DNA from: Primorskyibacter sedentarius
GTDB lineage: Bacteria > Pseudomonadota > Alphaproteobacteria > Rhodobacterales > Rhodobacteraceae
Length of the DNA stretch: 64,000 nt
Assembly (NCBI RefSeq): GCF_004342065.1
Contig: NZ_SLZU01000001.1
Location: 434,001 to 498,000 of the forward strand
Direction of reading: 5' to 3'
Made by a program: the position numbers and the translations under genes. Under the pieces are notes generated by a model. It was not told the DNA's origin and did not search any database. It saw only the letters and a program-made list of their open reading frames with translations. Below are positions 8,701 through 17,214 of this stretch, piece after piece. The first letter of the stretch is position 1, and each line of letters opens with the position of its first letter.

Positions 8701-10128
8701 ATTGCGCTGAAGCGATTCACCGATCGGGGTCGATCCGGCCTCTGCCACGCCGATATCGGTCGAGCTTTGGCCCATGGCGGTGCCGTCAGTGGCCACCAGC
8801 GTGCCCTCGTAGCTGAGGAATTCAACAACCGCGCCGTCCCCGATCAGGGCGATACCATCCGGCGATCCGTTCTGCATTCCGGGCGTATCGATCACGTAGT
8901 AATCATACGTCCCGTCGCTGCCAGCAGGCGTGGCCGGAAGGCTGAAGCTGTTGTAAAGCGTGCCGTTGCTGCCGTTGTAAAGCTCCACCGTCAGGCGCGC
9001 CGGATCGGTTCCTGCGGCCAGCCGGATCTCGACAAACTCGCCAGTGTCGGCCCCGGCATTGTCGTAATGGATTTCGTTGACCCGCGCGTCGAGCGGCGGC
9101 AGTTCGACCACATCCGCGACGGTCACGGCGATATCCGCGCTGTCACTGTCGACACCATCGCTGGCAGTGACGGTAACGTCATAGACATTGTCGCCACCCG
9201 CGTCGCCCGGCGCTTCGAAATCAGGTGCTGCGACAAAGGAAATCGCGCCGGTCATGCTGTCGATCTGGAACAGGCCCGCATCGGCCCCCGACAGGCTGAA
9301 GCTGAGTGTGGCGCTGTCGATATCTGTCGCGCTGATCGCGGCGGGCACGTCGGTGGTGTTTTCGTCGATGGTCACGGCAGACAGCGCCGCAATCACCGGG
9401 GCGTCGTTGGCGCCAGTGATGGTCACCGTCACGGTCGCGGTGTCGCTGCCACCTTTGCCGTCATCGACGGTGTAGGTGAAGCTGTCGGTTGCCGTCTCGC
9501 CTGCCGCCAGCGCATCGAAGGCCGTGCCGGGGTCATAGCTCACCTGCGTCCCCGACAGGCTGACCGAGGTGCCTGCGGTCAACGTCGCGCCCACAGCCGT
9601 CACCGTCATGGTGTCGCCGTCAAATTCACGGTCATTGGCCAAAAGATCGGCCGCATCGACCACCAGAACCTCGTTCTCGCCGGCGGTGAACGCGTCAGCG
9701 CCCGCAAGCACGGCATTGTTCTGGCCGTTCAGGTAGAAGGTGTAATCGTCGCCCTCGAAGTAAAGCGCCTCGAACCCGCGGAGGGTATCGGTACCCGTAT
9801 CGGCCACGTCACCCGTGGCCTTGACCGTGGTTGCGGACCAGCGCCCGGACGCCCACCAGGGGCCGCGCGACGGCAGGGAGATGTCATAGTCACCAATGCC
9901 GCCTTCGTAGACCGCCGTATCGAACCCGCGACCACCGTCAAGCAGGTCATTGCCTGCGCCACCGGACACAACATCGTCCCCGTTGCCACCGAAGACCCGG
10001 TCGTTGCCGCCACCCGCCTTGATCGTGTCATCGCCGTTGAAGCCGAAAATCCAGTCGGACCTTCCGGACCCCAACAGTTCCTCGCCACTGCGCGTTCCGA
10101 AGACGAACGATTTCCACCAATATGACAT
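5749..10128 (-). CDS. Giant secreted ExeM/NucH-type nuclease with N-terminal RTX repeats and lamin-tail domains
   Basis: A 1459-residue predicted extracellular nuclease. In order: RTX calcium-binding nonapeptides (GGNGDDVVSGGAGNDLLDGG) at residues about 30-75; cadherin/VCBS-like beta domains (about 130-350, with the TGANDAPV signature); three lamin-tail (LTD) domains (about 355-500, 505-650, 675-815), the first and third clear duplicates; an OB-like segment (about 820-1000); and an endonuclease/exonuclease/phosphatase domain from about 1094, with catalytic stretches FALQEIE (1142-1148), GDFNAY (1347-1352) and SSDHDP (1440-1445). There is no Sec signal peptide, so type I secretion is likely, but RTX repeats sit at the N-terminus rather than before a C-terminal signal. 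ATG 10128 follows a GGGGG ribosome site. It probably releases phosphate or nucleotides from extracellular DNA. The ends of the repeat domains are approximate. Confidence 0.85.
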   Translation of the reverse strand: MSYWWKSFVFGTRSGEELLGSGRSDWIFGFNGDDTIKAGGGNDRVFGGNGDDVVSGGAGNDLLDGGRGFDTAVYEGGIGDYDISLPSRGPWWASGRWSATTVKATGDVADTGTDTLRGFEALYFEGDDYTFYLNGQNNAVLAGADAFTAGENEVLVVDAADLLANDREFDGDTMTVTAVGATLTAGTSVSLSGTQVSYDPGTAFDALAAGETATDSFTYTVDDGKGGSDTATVTVTITGANDAPVIAALSAVTIDENTTDVPAAISATDIDSATLSFSLSGADAGLFQIDSMTGAISFVAAPDFEAPGDAGGDNVYDVTVTASDGVDSDSADIAVTVADVVELPPLDARVNEIHYDNAGADTGEFVEIRLAAGTDPARLTVELYNGSNGTLYNSFSLPATPAGSDGTYDYYVIDTPGMQNGSPDGIALIGDGAVVEFLSYEGTLVATDGTAMGQSSTDIGVAEAGSTPIGESLQRNADGTWRGPELETRGQDNDFVPVPEIVISEIMQNPSAVSDGSGEYFEIYNAGTRDVDLNGWTISDNDLDSHVIDNGGPLVIPAGGYLVFGRNADTATNGGVTVDYAYTDIALANGADEVVLTSPDFGEIDRVEYDGGPAFPDPTGASMELVDLAADNNVGANWTTAVASFGDGDLGTPGASNGAAPAAFAGRINEFHYDNDGADTGEFVEIRVDAGSDVSSAAVTLYNGNGGASYATFAFPAAASSSDGTYDYYVIETPGIQNGNDGIALSNAGTLVEFLSYEGSFTAVGGPADGVAATDVVVSEASTTPAGQSLQRNDDGTWRAPEAETRGDSNEADVTPPGELVLISQIQGAGSMSSFDGLGVTVNAVVTYIGAGGFFLQEEDADADADAATSEGIFVFAAGLTLPSLGDLVSVSGTVDEFFGLTQITSVSDITVELGNQPMPTAAEILLDPAVSPDFEAVEGMRISLDSGVAGERITVTQNFNLDRFGEITVSAGNPVQGTQLYDAQTEAAQVAAVNEGNVNNRLLIDDGESGQNPTEFAYIPVEAAYDNGNGYLDSGDTFTEGGPTLRLGAEIDGPTTGVMSYGFGSYRMLVDGQLNIDQSTNTGARDATPEDVGGTLQVGAFNVLNYFTTLGSRGASSAGDLDRQTDATVNAMLTSGVDVFALQEIENNGFGAGSAMQTLTDALNAEAGPGAGFSVVDPTGGAGGTLGTDAITTGIVYDSTKVTLMASDYLVFDEPSAAATFALAEVLHPFVSSGDRIEDFQRSRPAVAATFQDNDSGEVFTVVSVHFKSKGDSNLQDLAEAAQSYLDGGGTGITQADIDALTSDPNYDAGDGQGFWNGVRTDAADELQDWLGSTYQGGVSSYVVLGDFNAYAQEDPVQSLRDAAGTTDLIDAFIGQENAYSFVFDGQRGTLDQAIASDEFALNVTGLTEWHINADEPDLLNYSSQFKDAAFYHDDVFASSDHDPLILGLDFSSTTVIG
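7696..9082 (-). repeat. Internal duplication of the lamin-tail unit inside the nuclease gene
   Basis: Two copies of a roughly 435-base unit lie at about 8651-9082 and 7696-8130, separated by a more divergent LTD unit. Both copies encode matching landmarks in the same order: DNAGADTGEFVEIR versus DNDGADTGEFVEIR, DGTYDYYVI, VEFLSYEG, SLQRN.DGTWR and ETRG. The copies have diverged in sequence, so the duplication is not recent. Confidence 0.75.
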
Positions 10129-10363
10129 GAATGACCCCCTGATCTCGTATGATTCCGATGTTGTATGCGGACAGTTTGTGACAGTTTCTTCCGGACTGCG
10201 ATAAAAAGTTAATTTCCGTCACGGCAGGCGGACCCGCGCTGCAGGCCCATGCACCAGTTCTCCGACGGCCCGCTGCACGGCGTTCCGTTGCATGGAAGGG
10301 ATTGACGCGGCGCGGATTTGCATCATTCACTGGTCGGGTCCATTTCATGAAAGGTGGGGCAAA

Positions 10364-11431
10364 TTGCGAATCCACCCCAATCTTTTCCGCAAGCTTGCCG
10401 CAGGCGTCGCGTTGCCGCCAGGCATCGCCTTTCCGTCAGACGATGCGTCGGCACCGCTTGGCTTGCTGTCGAAATGCCCGGCTTATGCGCCAACACCGTT
10501 GGTCGATCTGCCGGAACTGGCCCGCGTCACCGGCATCTCGCAGGTAAGTGTGAAGGACGAGCGCGAACGGATGGGGCTGGGCAGCTTCAAGGCGCTTGGT
10601 GCCGCTTACGTGATTGCCGATGACGCCGTGAAGACAGGCGCCAAAGACCTTCAGACCGCTTTGCGTGGGCAAACCTATGTCACCGCAAGCGCGGGCAATC
10701 ATGGGATGTCTGTCGCGGCGGGTGCCCGTGTTTTCGGTGCAGCCGCCGTGATCTACATCGCCGAAACGGTTCCCGAAAGCTTTGCCAGGCGTCTTGCGGC
10801 CAAGGGCGCTCAGGTGGTGCGCGAAGGTCAGGATTACGAGGCGAGTATGGTGGCCGCAGCACATGCCGCCCGGGTCAACGGCTGGCGCCTTTTGTCTGAC
10901 AGCAGTTGGGAGGGCTATACAGACCGGCCCTGGCGTCTGATGCAGGGCTATCTTGCGCTGATGGCCGAGGTCGCGGACCAGATCGCAGACCCGCCAACCC
11001 ATATTTTCGTGCAGGCCGGGGTCGGTGGTCTGGCGGCATCGGTCGCTGCCTATGCCCGCAAGATCTGGGGGGATGCGCCGGGCATCATCGTGGTCGAACC
11101 CGACGCCGCCCCAGCCATCGCCGCCTCGCTGACCGAAGGACGACCGGTCACGACTTCGGGGCCAGTGTCCACGATGGGGCGTCTGGACTGCAAGGAACCT
11201 TCGCTGATCGCGCTGAAAGGGCTGGCGCGTGATGCCGACGTCGCCGTGACGCTCTCGGACGAGGCGGTCGCCCGCGCCCTTCCCCGCCTTGCCGCGCATG
11301 ATCTGGAAACCACCCCCTCTGGCGGGGCCGGGCTGGCCGCGCTGCTTTTGTCGGAACCGCACCGCAAGGCGCTGCGTCTGGACGAGCGTAGCCATGTGCT
11401 CGCCTTCGTCACCGAAGGCCCCGAGAAATGA
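10364..11431 (+). CDS. PLP-dependent diaminopropionate ammonia-lyase-like enzyme
   Basis: A 355-residue fold-type II PLP enzyme. SFKALG carries the Schiff-base lysine (K76), SAGNHG binds the cofactor phosphate region, and QAGVGGLAAS is the glycine-rich loop. SWEGYTDRPWRLMQGY closely resembles the segment that distinguishes diaminopropionate ammonia-lyase from threonine dehydratase, so removal of ammonia from a 2,3-diamino acid or related beta-substituted amino acid is the best guess. I chose TTG 10364, preceded by GGTGGGG; ATG 10292 in the same frame would add 24 poorly coding residues and has no ribosome site. The gene leads a tight operon (6-base gap, then a 4-base overlap) with an M24 hydrolase and a racemase-like protein, a set reminiscent of the ectoine utilisation genes. 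The substrate is inferred. Confidence 0.75.
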   Translation: MRIHPNLFRKLAAGVALPPGIAFPSDDASAPLGLLSKCPAYAPTPLVDLPELARVTGISQVSVKDERERMGLGSFKALGAAYVIADDAVKTGAKDLQTALRGQTYVTASAGNHGMSVAAGARVFGAAAVIYIAETVPESFARRLAAKGAQVVREGQDYEASMVAAAHAARVNGWRLLSDSSWEGYTDRPWRLMQGYLALMAEVADQIADPPTHIFVQAGVGGLAASVAAYARKIWGDAPGIIVVEPDAAPAIAASLTEGRPVTTSGPVSTMGRLDCKEPSLIALKGLARDADVAVTLSDEAVARALPRLAAHDLETTPSGGAGLAALLLSEPHRKALRLDERSHVLAFVTEGPEK

Positions 11432-11437
11432 GCCTGC

Positions 11438-12586
11438 ATGACAGGCCCTTTTGACACGGCTGAATACCGCGCCCGAGTTCACGCGGCGCAAGGGGAGATG
11501 CAGGCTGAAGGGATTGCGGCCCTTCTCCTGACAACAGAGCCGGAGTTGCGCTACTTCACCGGTTTCCTGACCCGGTTCTGGGAAAGCCCGACCCGGCCGT
11601 GGTTTCTGGTGCTTCCGGCGGCGGGCGATCCGATAGCGGTGATCCCGTCCATAGGCGCTGCCCTGATGCAGCAGACATGGATCACGGACATACGCACATG
11701 GCGCGCCCCCGATCCGGCTGATAACGGCGTCACCCTGCTCGCCGGTACACTGAAGGAGGCCGCCCAGGGTGGCGATATAGGCACCCCGATGGGGTTCGAA
11801 AGTCACCTGCGCATGCCACTGGCGAATCTGGCGCGGCTACAGGCGCTACTGGGGCGCGATCTGCGCGATGACGCCGATATTGTCAGGCGGCTGCGGATGG
11901 TGAAATCCGAGGCCGAGATCGCAGCCATTGCCACAGCCTGCGCCATCGCCGGACGGGCCTTTGCCCGGGTACCGAAAATCGCCCGGACGGGCGCGCCGCT
12001 TGACCGGGTGTTCCGCGATTTCCAGCGGCTCTGCCTCGAAGAAGGCGCCGATTGGGTTCCCTATCTGGCGGGGGCGGCAGCGGCAGGTGGCTACGCTGAT
12101 GTGATCTCTCCCGCCACGACGAAACCGCTGGAGCGCGGTGATGTCCTGATGCTGGATACCGGGTTGGTGCGGCACGGATATTTCTGCGATTACAACCGGA
12201 ATTTCAGCCTCGGGCCGCCCGACGCCGACACCAGATCAGCTCATGCCCGGCTGATCGACGCCACGCATGCCGCGCTGGACATCGCGCGGCCCGGCGCGAC
12301 CGCCGCAGACCTGTTCCGCGCCATGGATGCCGTGTTGACCGGCGGGCAGGGCCGTGGTGACGCTGGACGGCTGGGCCATGGGCTGGGCATGCAGCTGACC
12401 GAAGGGCTGTCGCTGATCCCGCAGGATCACACCGTCCTTCAGCCCGGAATGGTGCTGACGCTGGAACCCGGATGTGAGGTCGCGCCGGGGCGGATGCTCG
12501 TCCATGAGGAAGACATCGTTATCCGGGATGGCCCGGCAGAGCCGCTCTCGCCAATTTCGGGGCCAGAGATGGGGGTGCTGGAATGA
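11438..12586 (+). CDS. M24-family metallohydrolase (Xaa-Pro peptidase / ectoine-hydrolase-like)
   Basis: A 382-residue pita-bread-fold protein: an N-terminal creatinase-like domain (about 1-150) and a C-terminal M24 domain. The five metal ligands can all be placed: D240 (LDTG), D251 (CDYNRNF), H314 (GHGLG), E343 (LTLEPG) and E358 (VHEEDI), so it should be catalytically competent. The family includes prolidases, creatinase and the ectoine hydrolase DoeA/EutD, which open cyclic or amide-linked amino acid derivatives. Neighbours (diaminopropionate-lyase-like enzyme upstream, Asp/Glu-racemase-like protein overlapping downstream) favour a catabolic hydrolase over a general peptidase. It starts 6 bases after the preceding stop; the ATG is preceded by GAGCCTGC only, so translation may be coupled. 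Substrate unknown. Confidence 0.8.
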   Translation: MTGPFDTAEYRARVHAAQGEMQAEGIAALLLTTEPELRYFTGFLTRFWESPTRPWFLVLPAAGDPIAVIPSIGAALMQQTWITDIRTWRAPDPADNGVTLLAGTLKEAAQGGDIGTPMGFESHLRMPLANLARLQALLGRDLRDDADIVRRLRMVKSEAEIAAIATACAIAGRAFARVPKIARTGAPLDRVFRDFQRLCLEEGADWVPYLAGAAAAGGYADVISPATTKPLERGDVLMLDTGLVRHGYFCDYNRNFSLGPPDADTRSAHARLIDATHAALDIARPGATAADLFRAMDAVLTGGQGRGDAGRLGHGLGMQLTEGLSLIPQDHTVLQPGMVLTLEPGCEVAPGRMLVHEEDIVIRDGPAEPLSPISGPEMGVLE

Positions 12587-13326
12587 CCGCCCTGCCCTAT
12601 CAGACCCAACCCCTGAGCGAGCCGCGCCTCGGACTGGTGGTCTTGTCGGCCGACGAAACGATAGAGCGCGATTTTGCGCGCATGTTGCCAGAAGGGCTGA
12701 GCCTGAAAGTCACCCGCGTGCCAAGCGGGCTGGACGTCACAACCGACACGCTCGCCGCGATGGAGCATCATTTGACCAGCGCGGCCTCTTTGCTGCCACA
12801 GGCCGACCCGTTCGACGTCGTGGCCTATGGCTGCACCTCCGGGACAGCGGTGATCGGGGCGCGTAAAGTTGCCGCGATGATCCGCAAGGGGGTTGCGGCC
12901 CGTTCTGTCACCGACCCTGTCACCGCACTTGTTGCCGCCTGCGAAACGCTGGCGGTGAAACGGCTTGGCATCTTGTCGCCCTACCTGCCGGAGGTTTCTG
13001 ACCGGCTGCGTGCCGTGCTTTGCGAACACGGTATCGAAACGCCCGCGTTTGGATCTTTCAATGAAAGTGACGAGGCAACGGTCGTGCGCATCACGCCGGG
13101 GTCGATCACCTCTGCCGCCGGATCATTGGCCAGACAGGGCGGGATCGACGGGCTGTTCTTGTCCTGCACGAACCTGCGCACGCTGGAGGTTATCGAAGAG
13201 ATCGAGTCGACAACGGGCCTGCAGGTCCTTTCGTCAAACCTCGTATTGGGGTGGCACATGTGCCAGTTGGCAAAGGTGACCGGCCCGGTATGGCCGCGCG
13301 CCACCCTTACCCCAACCGGCGCCTGA
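12583..13326 (+). CDS. Asp/Glu racemase / maleate isomerase-superfamily protein (EutA-like)
   Basis: A 247-residue member of the family that includes maleate cis-trans isomerase, arylmalonate decarboxylase and the ectoine utilisation protein EutA. Two catalytic-type cysteines are in the expected places: C84 in AYGCTSGTA and C195 in LFLSCTNLR. The start codon overlaps the stop of the M24 gene by 4 bases (ATGA), indicating coupled translation. In the ectoine pathway the EutA-type protein is thought to handle stereochemistry; here it would do the same for the substrate of the two upstream enzymes (inference). The operon ends with a strong terminator 8 bases downstream. Confidence 0.75.
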   Translation: MTALPYQTQPLSEPRLGLVVLSADETIERDFARMLPEGLSLKVTRVPSGLDVTTDTLAAMEHHLTSAASLLPQADPFDVVAYGCTSGTAVIGARKVAAMIRKGVAARSVTDPVTALVAACETLAVKRLGILSPYLPEVSDRLRAVLCEHGIETPAFGSFNESDEATVVRITPGSITSAAGSLARQGGIDGLFLSCTNLRTLEVIEEIESTTGLQVLSSNLVLGWHMCQLAKVTGPVWPRATLTPTGA

Positions 13327-13333
13327 CCCAACG

Positions 13334-13357
13334 AAAAAGCCGCTGGCGCGGCTTTTT
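13334..13357 (+). terminator. Bidirectional rho-independent terminator
   Basis: A perfect 10-bp stem, AAAAAGCCGC / GCGGCTTTTT, with a TGGC loop lies between the racemase-like gene and the convergent gene at 13385. T-runs on both strands make it work in both directions. Confidence 0.9.
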
Positions 13358-13384
13358 GCAAGTAGGTGAACGTGTCACTTCAGG

Positions 13385-13741
13385 TCAGACTGCGGTGGTC
13401 TGTGTGTTCTCAGGCTCGCTTTTCGAGCGGTCGGCCTTGACTACATGCTCGCGGGACGGTGCGGGCCGAGGCGCCACGATCCGTTGAGACCCCACGTCGA
13501 TCCGGCCCGCATTCTGGCGTGCACGCGCCAACGCGGATGACGCCGTCGACCCCGAATTCACCGGTTTGGCCGAATTGGCCGCATAGACACCGAAGGCAAC
13601 CATGGGAACAGCGGCATGACGGACCTGACGTGCGCCGACCTCTGACAGTTTCTGAAACACGCGCAGGTTGCTCTGCGCGATATTTCCGCACAGACGCCAC
13701 CACATTGCGTTATACTGGTAACCTTGAAAAAACGGGTTCAT
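13385..13741 (-). CDS. Conserved hypothetical small protein
   Basis: A 118-residue protein that I do not recognise with confidence. It starts [20 protein letters not shown], followed by an amphipathic helical segment ([19 protein letters not shown]), a short hydrophobic alanine/valine stretch, and a basic, low-complexity tail. The first half vaguely resembles phasin-like or other granule-associated small proteins, but this is weak. ATG 13741 was preferred over an in-frame start six codons upstream because GGAGGAGGAGG ends six to seven bases before it, an exceptionally strong ribosome site that suggests high expression. The gene ends at a shared bidirectional terminator. Confidence 0.65.
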   Translation of the reverse strand: MNPFFQGYQYNAMWWRLCGNIAQSNLRVFQKLSEVGARQVRHAAVPMVAFGVYAANSAKPVNSGSTASSALARARQNAGRIDVGSQRIVAPRPAPSREHVVKADRSKSEPENTQTTAV

Positions 13742-13955
13742 TGCATCCTCCTCCTCCAATTGCGCGACGCAGGGTCAACCGCGCCACACAGATGCCCGAA
13801 CAACCTATACGAGCAACGTAACACCGAGAAGTCACAACTCGGAGAAGGTGAGCAGGAAACGGCCAATTTGTCGAATTTTTCGGCAACACGGTGCCGAAAC
13901 GGGCTGCGAACCCATGATGGCCGCCGCCCGCACAGTCAAATCGCCCGGCAAAACG

Positions 13956-16151
13956 CTAGCGTTTGCGCCGTTTCACGTTGCCGCCATGCTGCCCCGGCCT
14001 GCCCGCCGTGCTGCGTCCCCGGGACTTGGTGGCAGCATCAGAGGCAGCCTCGACCGCGGATTGCCGCGCCATCGGATCGTCGTGCAGTGCAAGGTCCACC
14101 GCCTCCAGCCGTTTGACCTCGTCTCGCAACCGCGCCGCCTCTTCGAATTCGAGGTTCTCGGCAGCCTTGCGCATATCCGTCCGCAGCCCTTCCAGCACAG
14201 CTGCAAGGTTCGACCCTGCCTGTTTCGGATCGATCTTGGCGGTGACGCGGTTCATGTCGACATCGCCCTTGTAGAGCCCCTGAAGGATGTCATCGACATT
14301 CTTCTTGATCGTCGACGGTGTGATGCCGTGTTCCTCGTTATAGGCGATCTGCTTTTCCCGGCGGCGGTTGGTTTCCGACAGGGCGCGTTCCATGCTGCCG
14401 GTGATCCGGTCGGCATACATGATGACACGGCCTTCGGCGTTGCGCGCCGCCCGTCCGATGGTCTGGATCAGCGAGGTTTCCGAGCGCAGGAAGCCTTCCT
14501 TGTCAGCGTCCAGAATGGCCACCAGCCCGCATTCGGGAATATCCAAGCCCTCTCGCAGCAGGTTGATGCCGATCAGCACGTCAAACGCACCAAGCCGCAG
14601 GTCTCGCAGAATTTCGATCCGTTCGATCGTATCGATATCCGAATGCATGTAGCGCACGCGAATGCCCTGTTCGTGCATATATTCGGTCAGATCTTCGGCC
14701 ATACGCTTCGTCAGGGTGGTTACCAGCGTGCGGAAGCCGTCGGCAGCAACCTTGCGCACCTCGTCCAGCAGGTCATCCACCTGCATCTCGACCGGCCGGA
14801 TCTCCACCTGCGGGTCCAGCAGGCCGGTGGGGCGGATCACCTGTTCGGTGAAAACGCCGCCCGTCTGTTCCAGCTCCCATGCTGCCGGGGTTGCCGAGAC
14901 GAACACCGATTGCGGGCGCATCGCATCCCATTCCTCGAACTTCAGCGGCCGGTTATCCATGCAGGAGGGCAGCCTGAATCCATGCTCGGCCAGCGTCATC
15001 TTGCGTCGGAAGTCGCCCTTGTACATGCCGCCGATTTGCGGAACCGAGACGTGGGATTCATCCGCAAAAACGATGGCATTGTCGGGGATGAATTCGAACA
15101 GCGTGGGCGGCGGCTCGCCCGGTGCCCGGCCCGTCAGATAGCGCGAGTAGTTTTCGATCCCGTTGCACACGCCGGTTGCTTCCAGCATCTCCAGATCGAA
15201 ATTGGTGCGCTGCTCCAGCCGCTGTGCTTCGAGCAGCTTGCCCTCGCCCACCAGTTGATCCAGCCGCATGCGCAGCTCTTTCTTGATCCCGATGATCGCC
15301 TGATTCATCGTCGGGCGCGGCGTGACATAGTGGCTGTTGGCATAAACGCGGATACGGTCGAAATTATCGGTCTTCTCGCCTGTCAACGGATCGAACTCGG
15401 TGATCGCTTCCATCTCGTCGCCAAAGAAGGACAGCCTCCAGGCCCGGTCTTCAAGGTGGGCCGGGAAGATTTCCAGCGAATCGCCGCGCACCCGGAAAGA
15501 GCCGCGCTGAAACGCCTGATCGTTGCGCTTGTATTGCTGGGCGACCAAATCGGCCATGACCTTGCGCTGGTCGTAATCCTTGCCGACGAACAGATCCTGC
15601 GTCATCGCGCCGTAGGTTTCGACGGACCCGATACCGTAGATGCAGGACACCGATGCCACGATGATCACGTCATCCCGCTCCAGCAGCGCCCGGGTGGCCG
15701 AGTGGCGCATCCGGTCGATCTGTTCGTTGATCTGGCTTTCCTTCTCGATATATGTGTCCGACCGCGCGACATAGGCTTCGGGCTGGTAGTAGTCGTAATA
15801 GCTGACGAAATACTCCACCGCGTTGTCGGGAAAGAACTGTTTGAATTCGCCGTAGAGCTGCGCCGCCAACGTCTTGTTAGGTGCAAGAATGATCGCCGGG
15901 CGCTGGGTTTCGTCGATCACCTTGGCCATGGTGAAGGTTTTGCCGGTGCCGGTTGCCCCAAGAAGAACCTGGTCGCGCTCTCCGGCGGCAACGCCTTCGA
16001 CCAATTCGGCAATGGCTGTGGGCTGATCCCCCGCAGCAGAGAATTCTGTCTGCATGACAAAGCGCTTGCCGCCCTCAAGCTTTTCGCGCTCGCGCACATT
16101 GGGTGCAGGAGCGTGAAGCACGGGCATCTGTTCGGGAGAGTTATTGTGCAT
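13956..16151 (-). CDS. uvrB: Excinuclease ABC subunit B
   Basis: A 731-residue nucleotide-excision-repair helicase-like subunit that loads onto damaged DNA with UvrA and recruits UvrC. The Walker A motif GATGTGKT is at residues 65-72, the beta-hairpin that clamps DNA appears as [11 protein letters not shown], the DESH box ([11 protein letters not shown]) follows, motif VI is [10 protein letters not shown], and the C-terminal UVR domain ([17 protein letters not shown]) contacts UvrC. A longer open frame reaches 16355, but the ATG at 16151 gives a normal UvrB N-terminus. The tail after the UVR domain is short and basic ([12 protein letters not shown] and a KRRKR end). I see no GTTC-N7-GTTC SOS box directly upstream. 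Confidence 0.95.
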   Translation of the reverse strand: MHNNSPEQMPVLHAPAPNVREREKLEGGKRFVMQTEFSAAGDQPTAIAELVEGVAAGERDQVLLGATGTGKTFTMAKVIDETQRPAIILAPNKTLAAQLYGEFKQFFPDNAVEYFVSYYDYYQPEAYVARSDTYIEKESQINEQIDRMRHSATRALLERDDVIIVASVSCIYGIGSVETYGAMTQDLFVGKDYDQRKVMADLVAQQYKRNDQAFQRGSFRVRGDSLEIFPAHLEDRAWRLSFFGDEMEAITEFDPLTGEKTDNFDRIRVYANSHYVTPRPTMNQAIIGIKKELRMRLDQLVGEGKLLEAQRLEQRTNFDLEMLEATGVCNGIENYSRYLTGRAPGEPPPTLFEFIPDNAIVFADESHVSVPQIGGMYKGDFRRKMTLAEHGFRLPSCMDNRPLKFEEWDAMRPQSVFVSATPAAWELEQTGGVFTEQVIRPTGLLDPQVEIRPVEMQVDDLLDEVRKVAADGFRTLVTTLTKRMAEDLTEYMHEQGIRVRYMHSDIDTIERIEILRDLRLGAFDVLIGINLLREGLDIPECGLVAILDADKEGFLRSETSLIQTIGRAARNAEGRVIMYADRITGSMERALSETNRRREKQIAYNEEHGITPSTIKKNVDDILQGLYKGDVDMNRVTAKIDPKQAGSNLAAVLEGLRTDMRKAAENLEFEEAARLRDEVKRLEAVDLALHDDPMARQSAVEAASDAATKSRGRSTAGRPGQHGGNVKRRKR

Positions 16152-16481
16152 GAAACATGGCCTTTCGCATGCCCCAAACTTGATTGCTTTGCCCCGCCTT
16201 TCAACCCCGCCCCTGACAAAACCCGTCAGGAGGATGGGTTTCGCCTGTCCATTGGTCGTAAATCGCGGATATTTTCTTGCCCCGTCGCGAGCGTGGCTTC
16301 TAGATTTGGTCCTGCAAGTCCCGGTTCGTCGTGGTCTGGTCTGGCTTACCCCCACTCCCCGTCAAACTCGGCTTCGCCGAACCGGCCTTGCGCATGGCTG
16401 CATCAGTTTGTCCGCACATGCCCGCTTGCCGGGGGCGCGCAAATCCCGCATAACAGCGCTGCTGCAAGGGAGATTTCGGCA
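16152..16481. other. Intergenic region between uvrB and complex I subunit gene
   Basis: 330 bases that must hold the divergent promoters of uvrB and the NDUFS4-type gene. I see no convincing gene, no SOS box and no RNA gene; open frames crossing it are GC-driven shadows. Confidence 0.5.
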
Positions 16482-16793
16482 ATGAAAGCGCGCATCTACA
16501 AACCCGCCCGCAATGCAATGCAATCCGGGGTCGCCAAGACCAAGTCCTGGGTTCTGGACTTCGCACCTGCGGAATCGCGCGAGGTTGACCCGCTGATGGG
16601 CTGGACATCTTCGAGCGACACGCAAAGCCAGGTCCGGCTGCGTTTTGCCACCCGCGAAGCCGCCGAGGAATATGCCCGCGATCACGGTATCGACGCCGTA
16701 GTAATCGAACCGAAGACCCGCAAACCCAACATCCGTGCCCGTGGCTACGCCGAAAACTTCGCCACCGACCGCCGCGGCCCCTGGACGCACTGA
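16482..16793 (+). CDS. NADH dehydrogenase (complex I) accessory subunit, NDUFS4-like
   Basis: A 103-residue homologue of the mitochondrial 18-kDa (NDUFS4) complex I subunit, annotated in bacteria as ETC complex I subunit. Recognisable features are the start [16 protein letters not shown], the conserved [22 protein letters not shown] and [12 protein letters not shown] segments, and the basic C-terminus ending in DRRGPWTH. Accessory subunits of this kind are known in Paracoccus complex I and mark alphaproteobacteria. It is peripheral, on the matrix-like cytoplasmic arm, and not catalytic. The gene stands alone, away from the nuo operon, as is common. ATG 16482 follows GGGAGATTTCGGCA, a fair ribosome site. 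Confidence 0.9.
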   Translation: MKARIYKPARNAMQSGVAKTKSWVLDFAPAESREVDPLMGWTSSSDTQSQVRLRFATREAAEEYARDHGIDAVVIEPKTRKPNIRARGYAENFATDRRGPWTH

Positions 16794-16833
16794 ACGCAAC
16801 TGGCCATGTCAGCGGTTCTGCGGAACCGGTTTA

Positions 16834-16854
16834 GGGGCGTCTTTTCGGCGCCCC
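16834..16854 (+). terminator. Weak terminator-like hairpin
   Basis: A 6-bp stem GGGGCG / CGCCCC with a 9-base loop lies 41 bases after the NDUFS4-like gene. It is followed by ATCGTACTTTTGC, a poor T-tract. The rest of 16794-17054 shows nothing else. Confidence 0.35.
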
Positions 16855-17054
16855 ATCGTACTTTTGCGAGGCACGAAACCAAGCGGCGCGACAGGCGGGC
16901 TTTGCGCACCGGGTTCGCAGCGGGCCAGCAACGTAAAAACGCTGGTTGGGGATGTTTCGGTTGATGGGGCCTGCCCCGACCCGCAGCCGACCACAGCGTA
17001 TCTGTTGAAACCGGGCAGATCCTCGACAAGGAACCGCATTTGATGCGATTCTTA

Positions 17055-17140
17055 TGGTACGGGCGGCCGGACTCGAACCGGCACGGGCTTTCGCCCCAGG
17101 CATTTTAAGTGCCATATGTCTACCATTCCATCACGCCCGC
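17055..17140 (-). tRNA. tRNA-Leu (anticodon UAA)
   Basis: An 86-base tRNA with encoded CCA. The acceptor stem is GCGGGCG / CGCCCGT with discriminator A, so position 1:72 is a G-U wobble. The anticodon loop reads CTTAAAA, giving UAA for leucine codons UUA/UUG. A long variable arm (GGGGCGAAAGCCCG) confirms a class II tRNA, and the T arm is GCCGG-TTCGAGT-CCGGC. Confidence 0.93.
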
Positions 17141-17214
17141 ACGACAATGATGTTTCGCGTTCCTAGCGGGCGGGCGCGGCAAAAACAATACGGATAGAGC
17201 GCTCTCACCCACCG

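Noticed and set aside
6328-10125. Two long plus-strand open frames (571 and 670 codons) opposite the nuclease gene
   Set aside because: They mirror the minus-strand gene, have low-complexity Arg/Gly/His-rich translations, no ribosome sites and no recognisable domain; the opposite strand has clear catalytic motifs.
13848-16793. 981-codon plus-strand frame running through uvrB into the complex I subunit gene
   Set aside because: The part opposite uvrB is a GC-driven shadow; only the last 103 codons (from 16482) encode a real protein with its own start.
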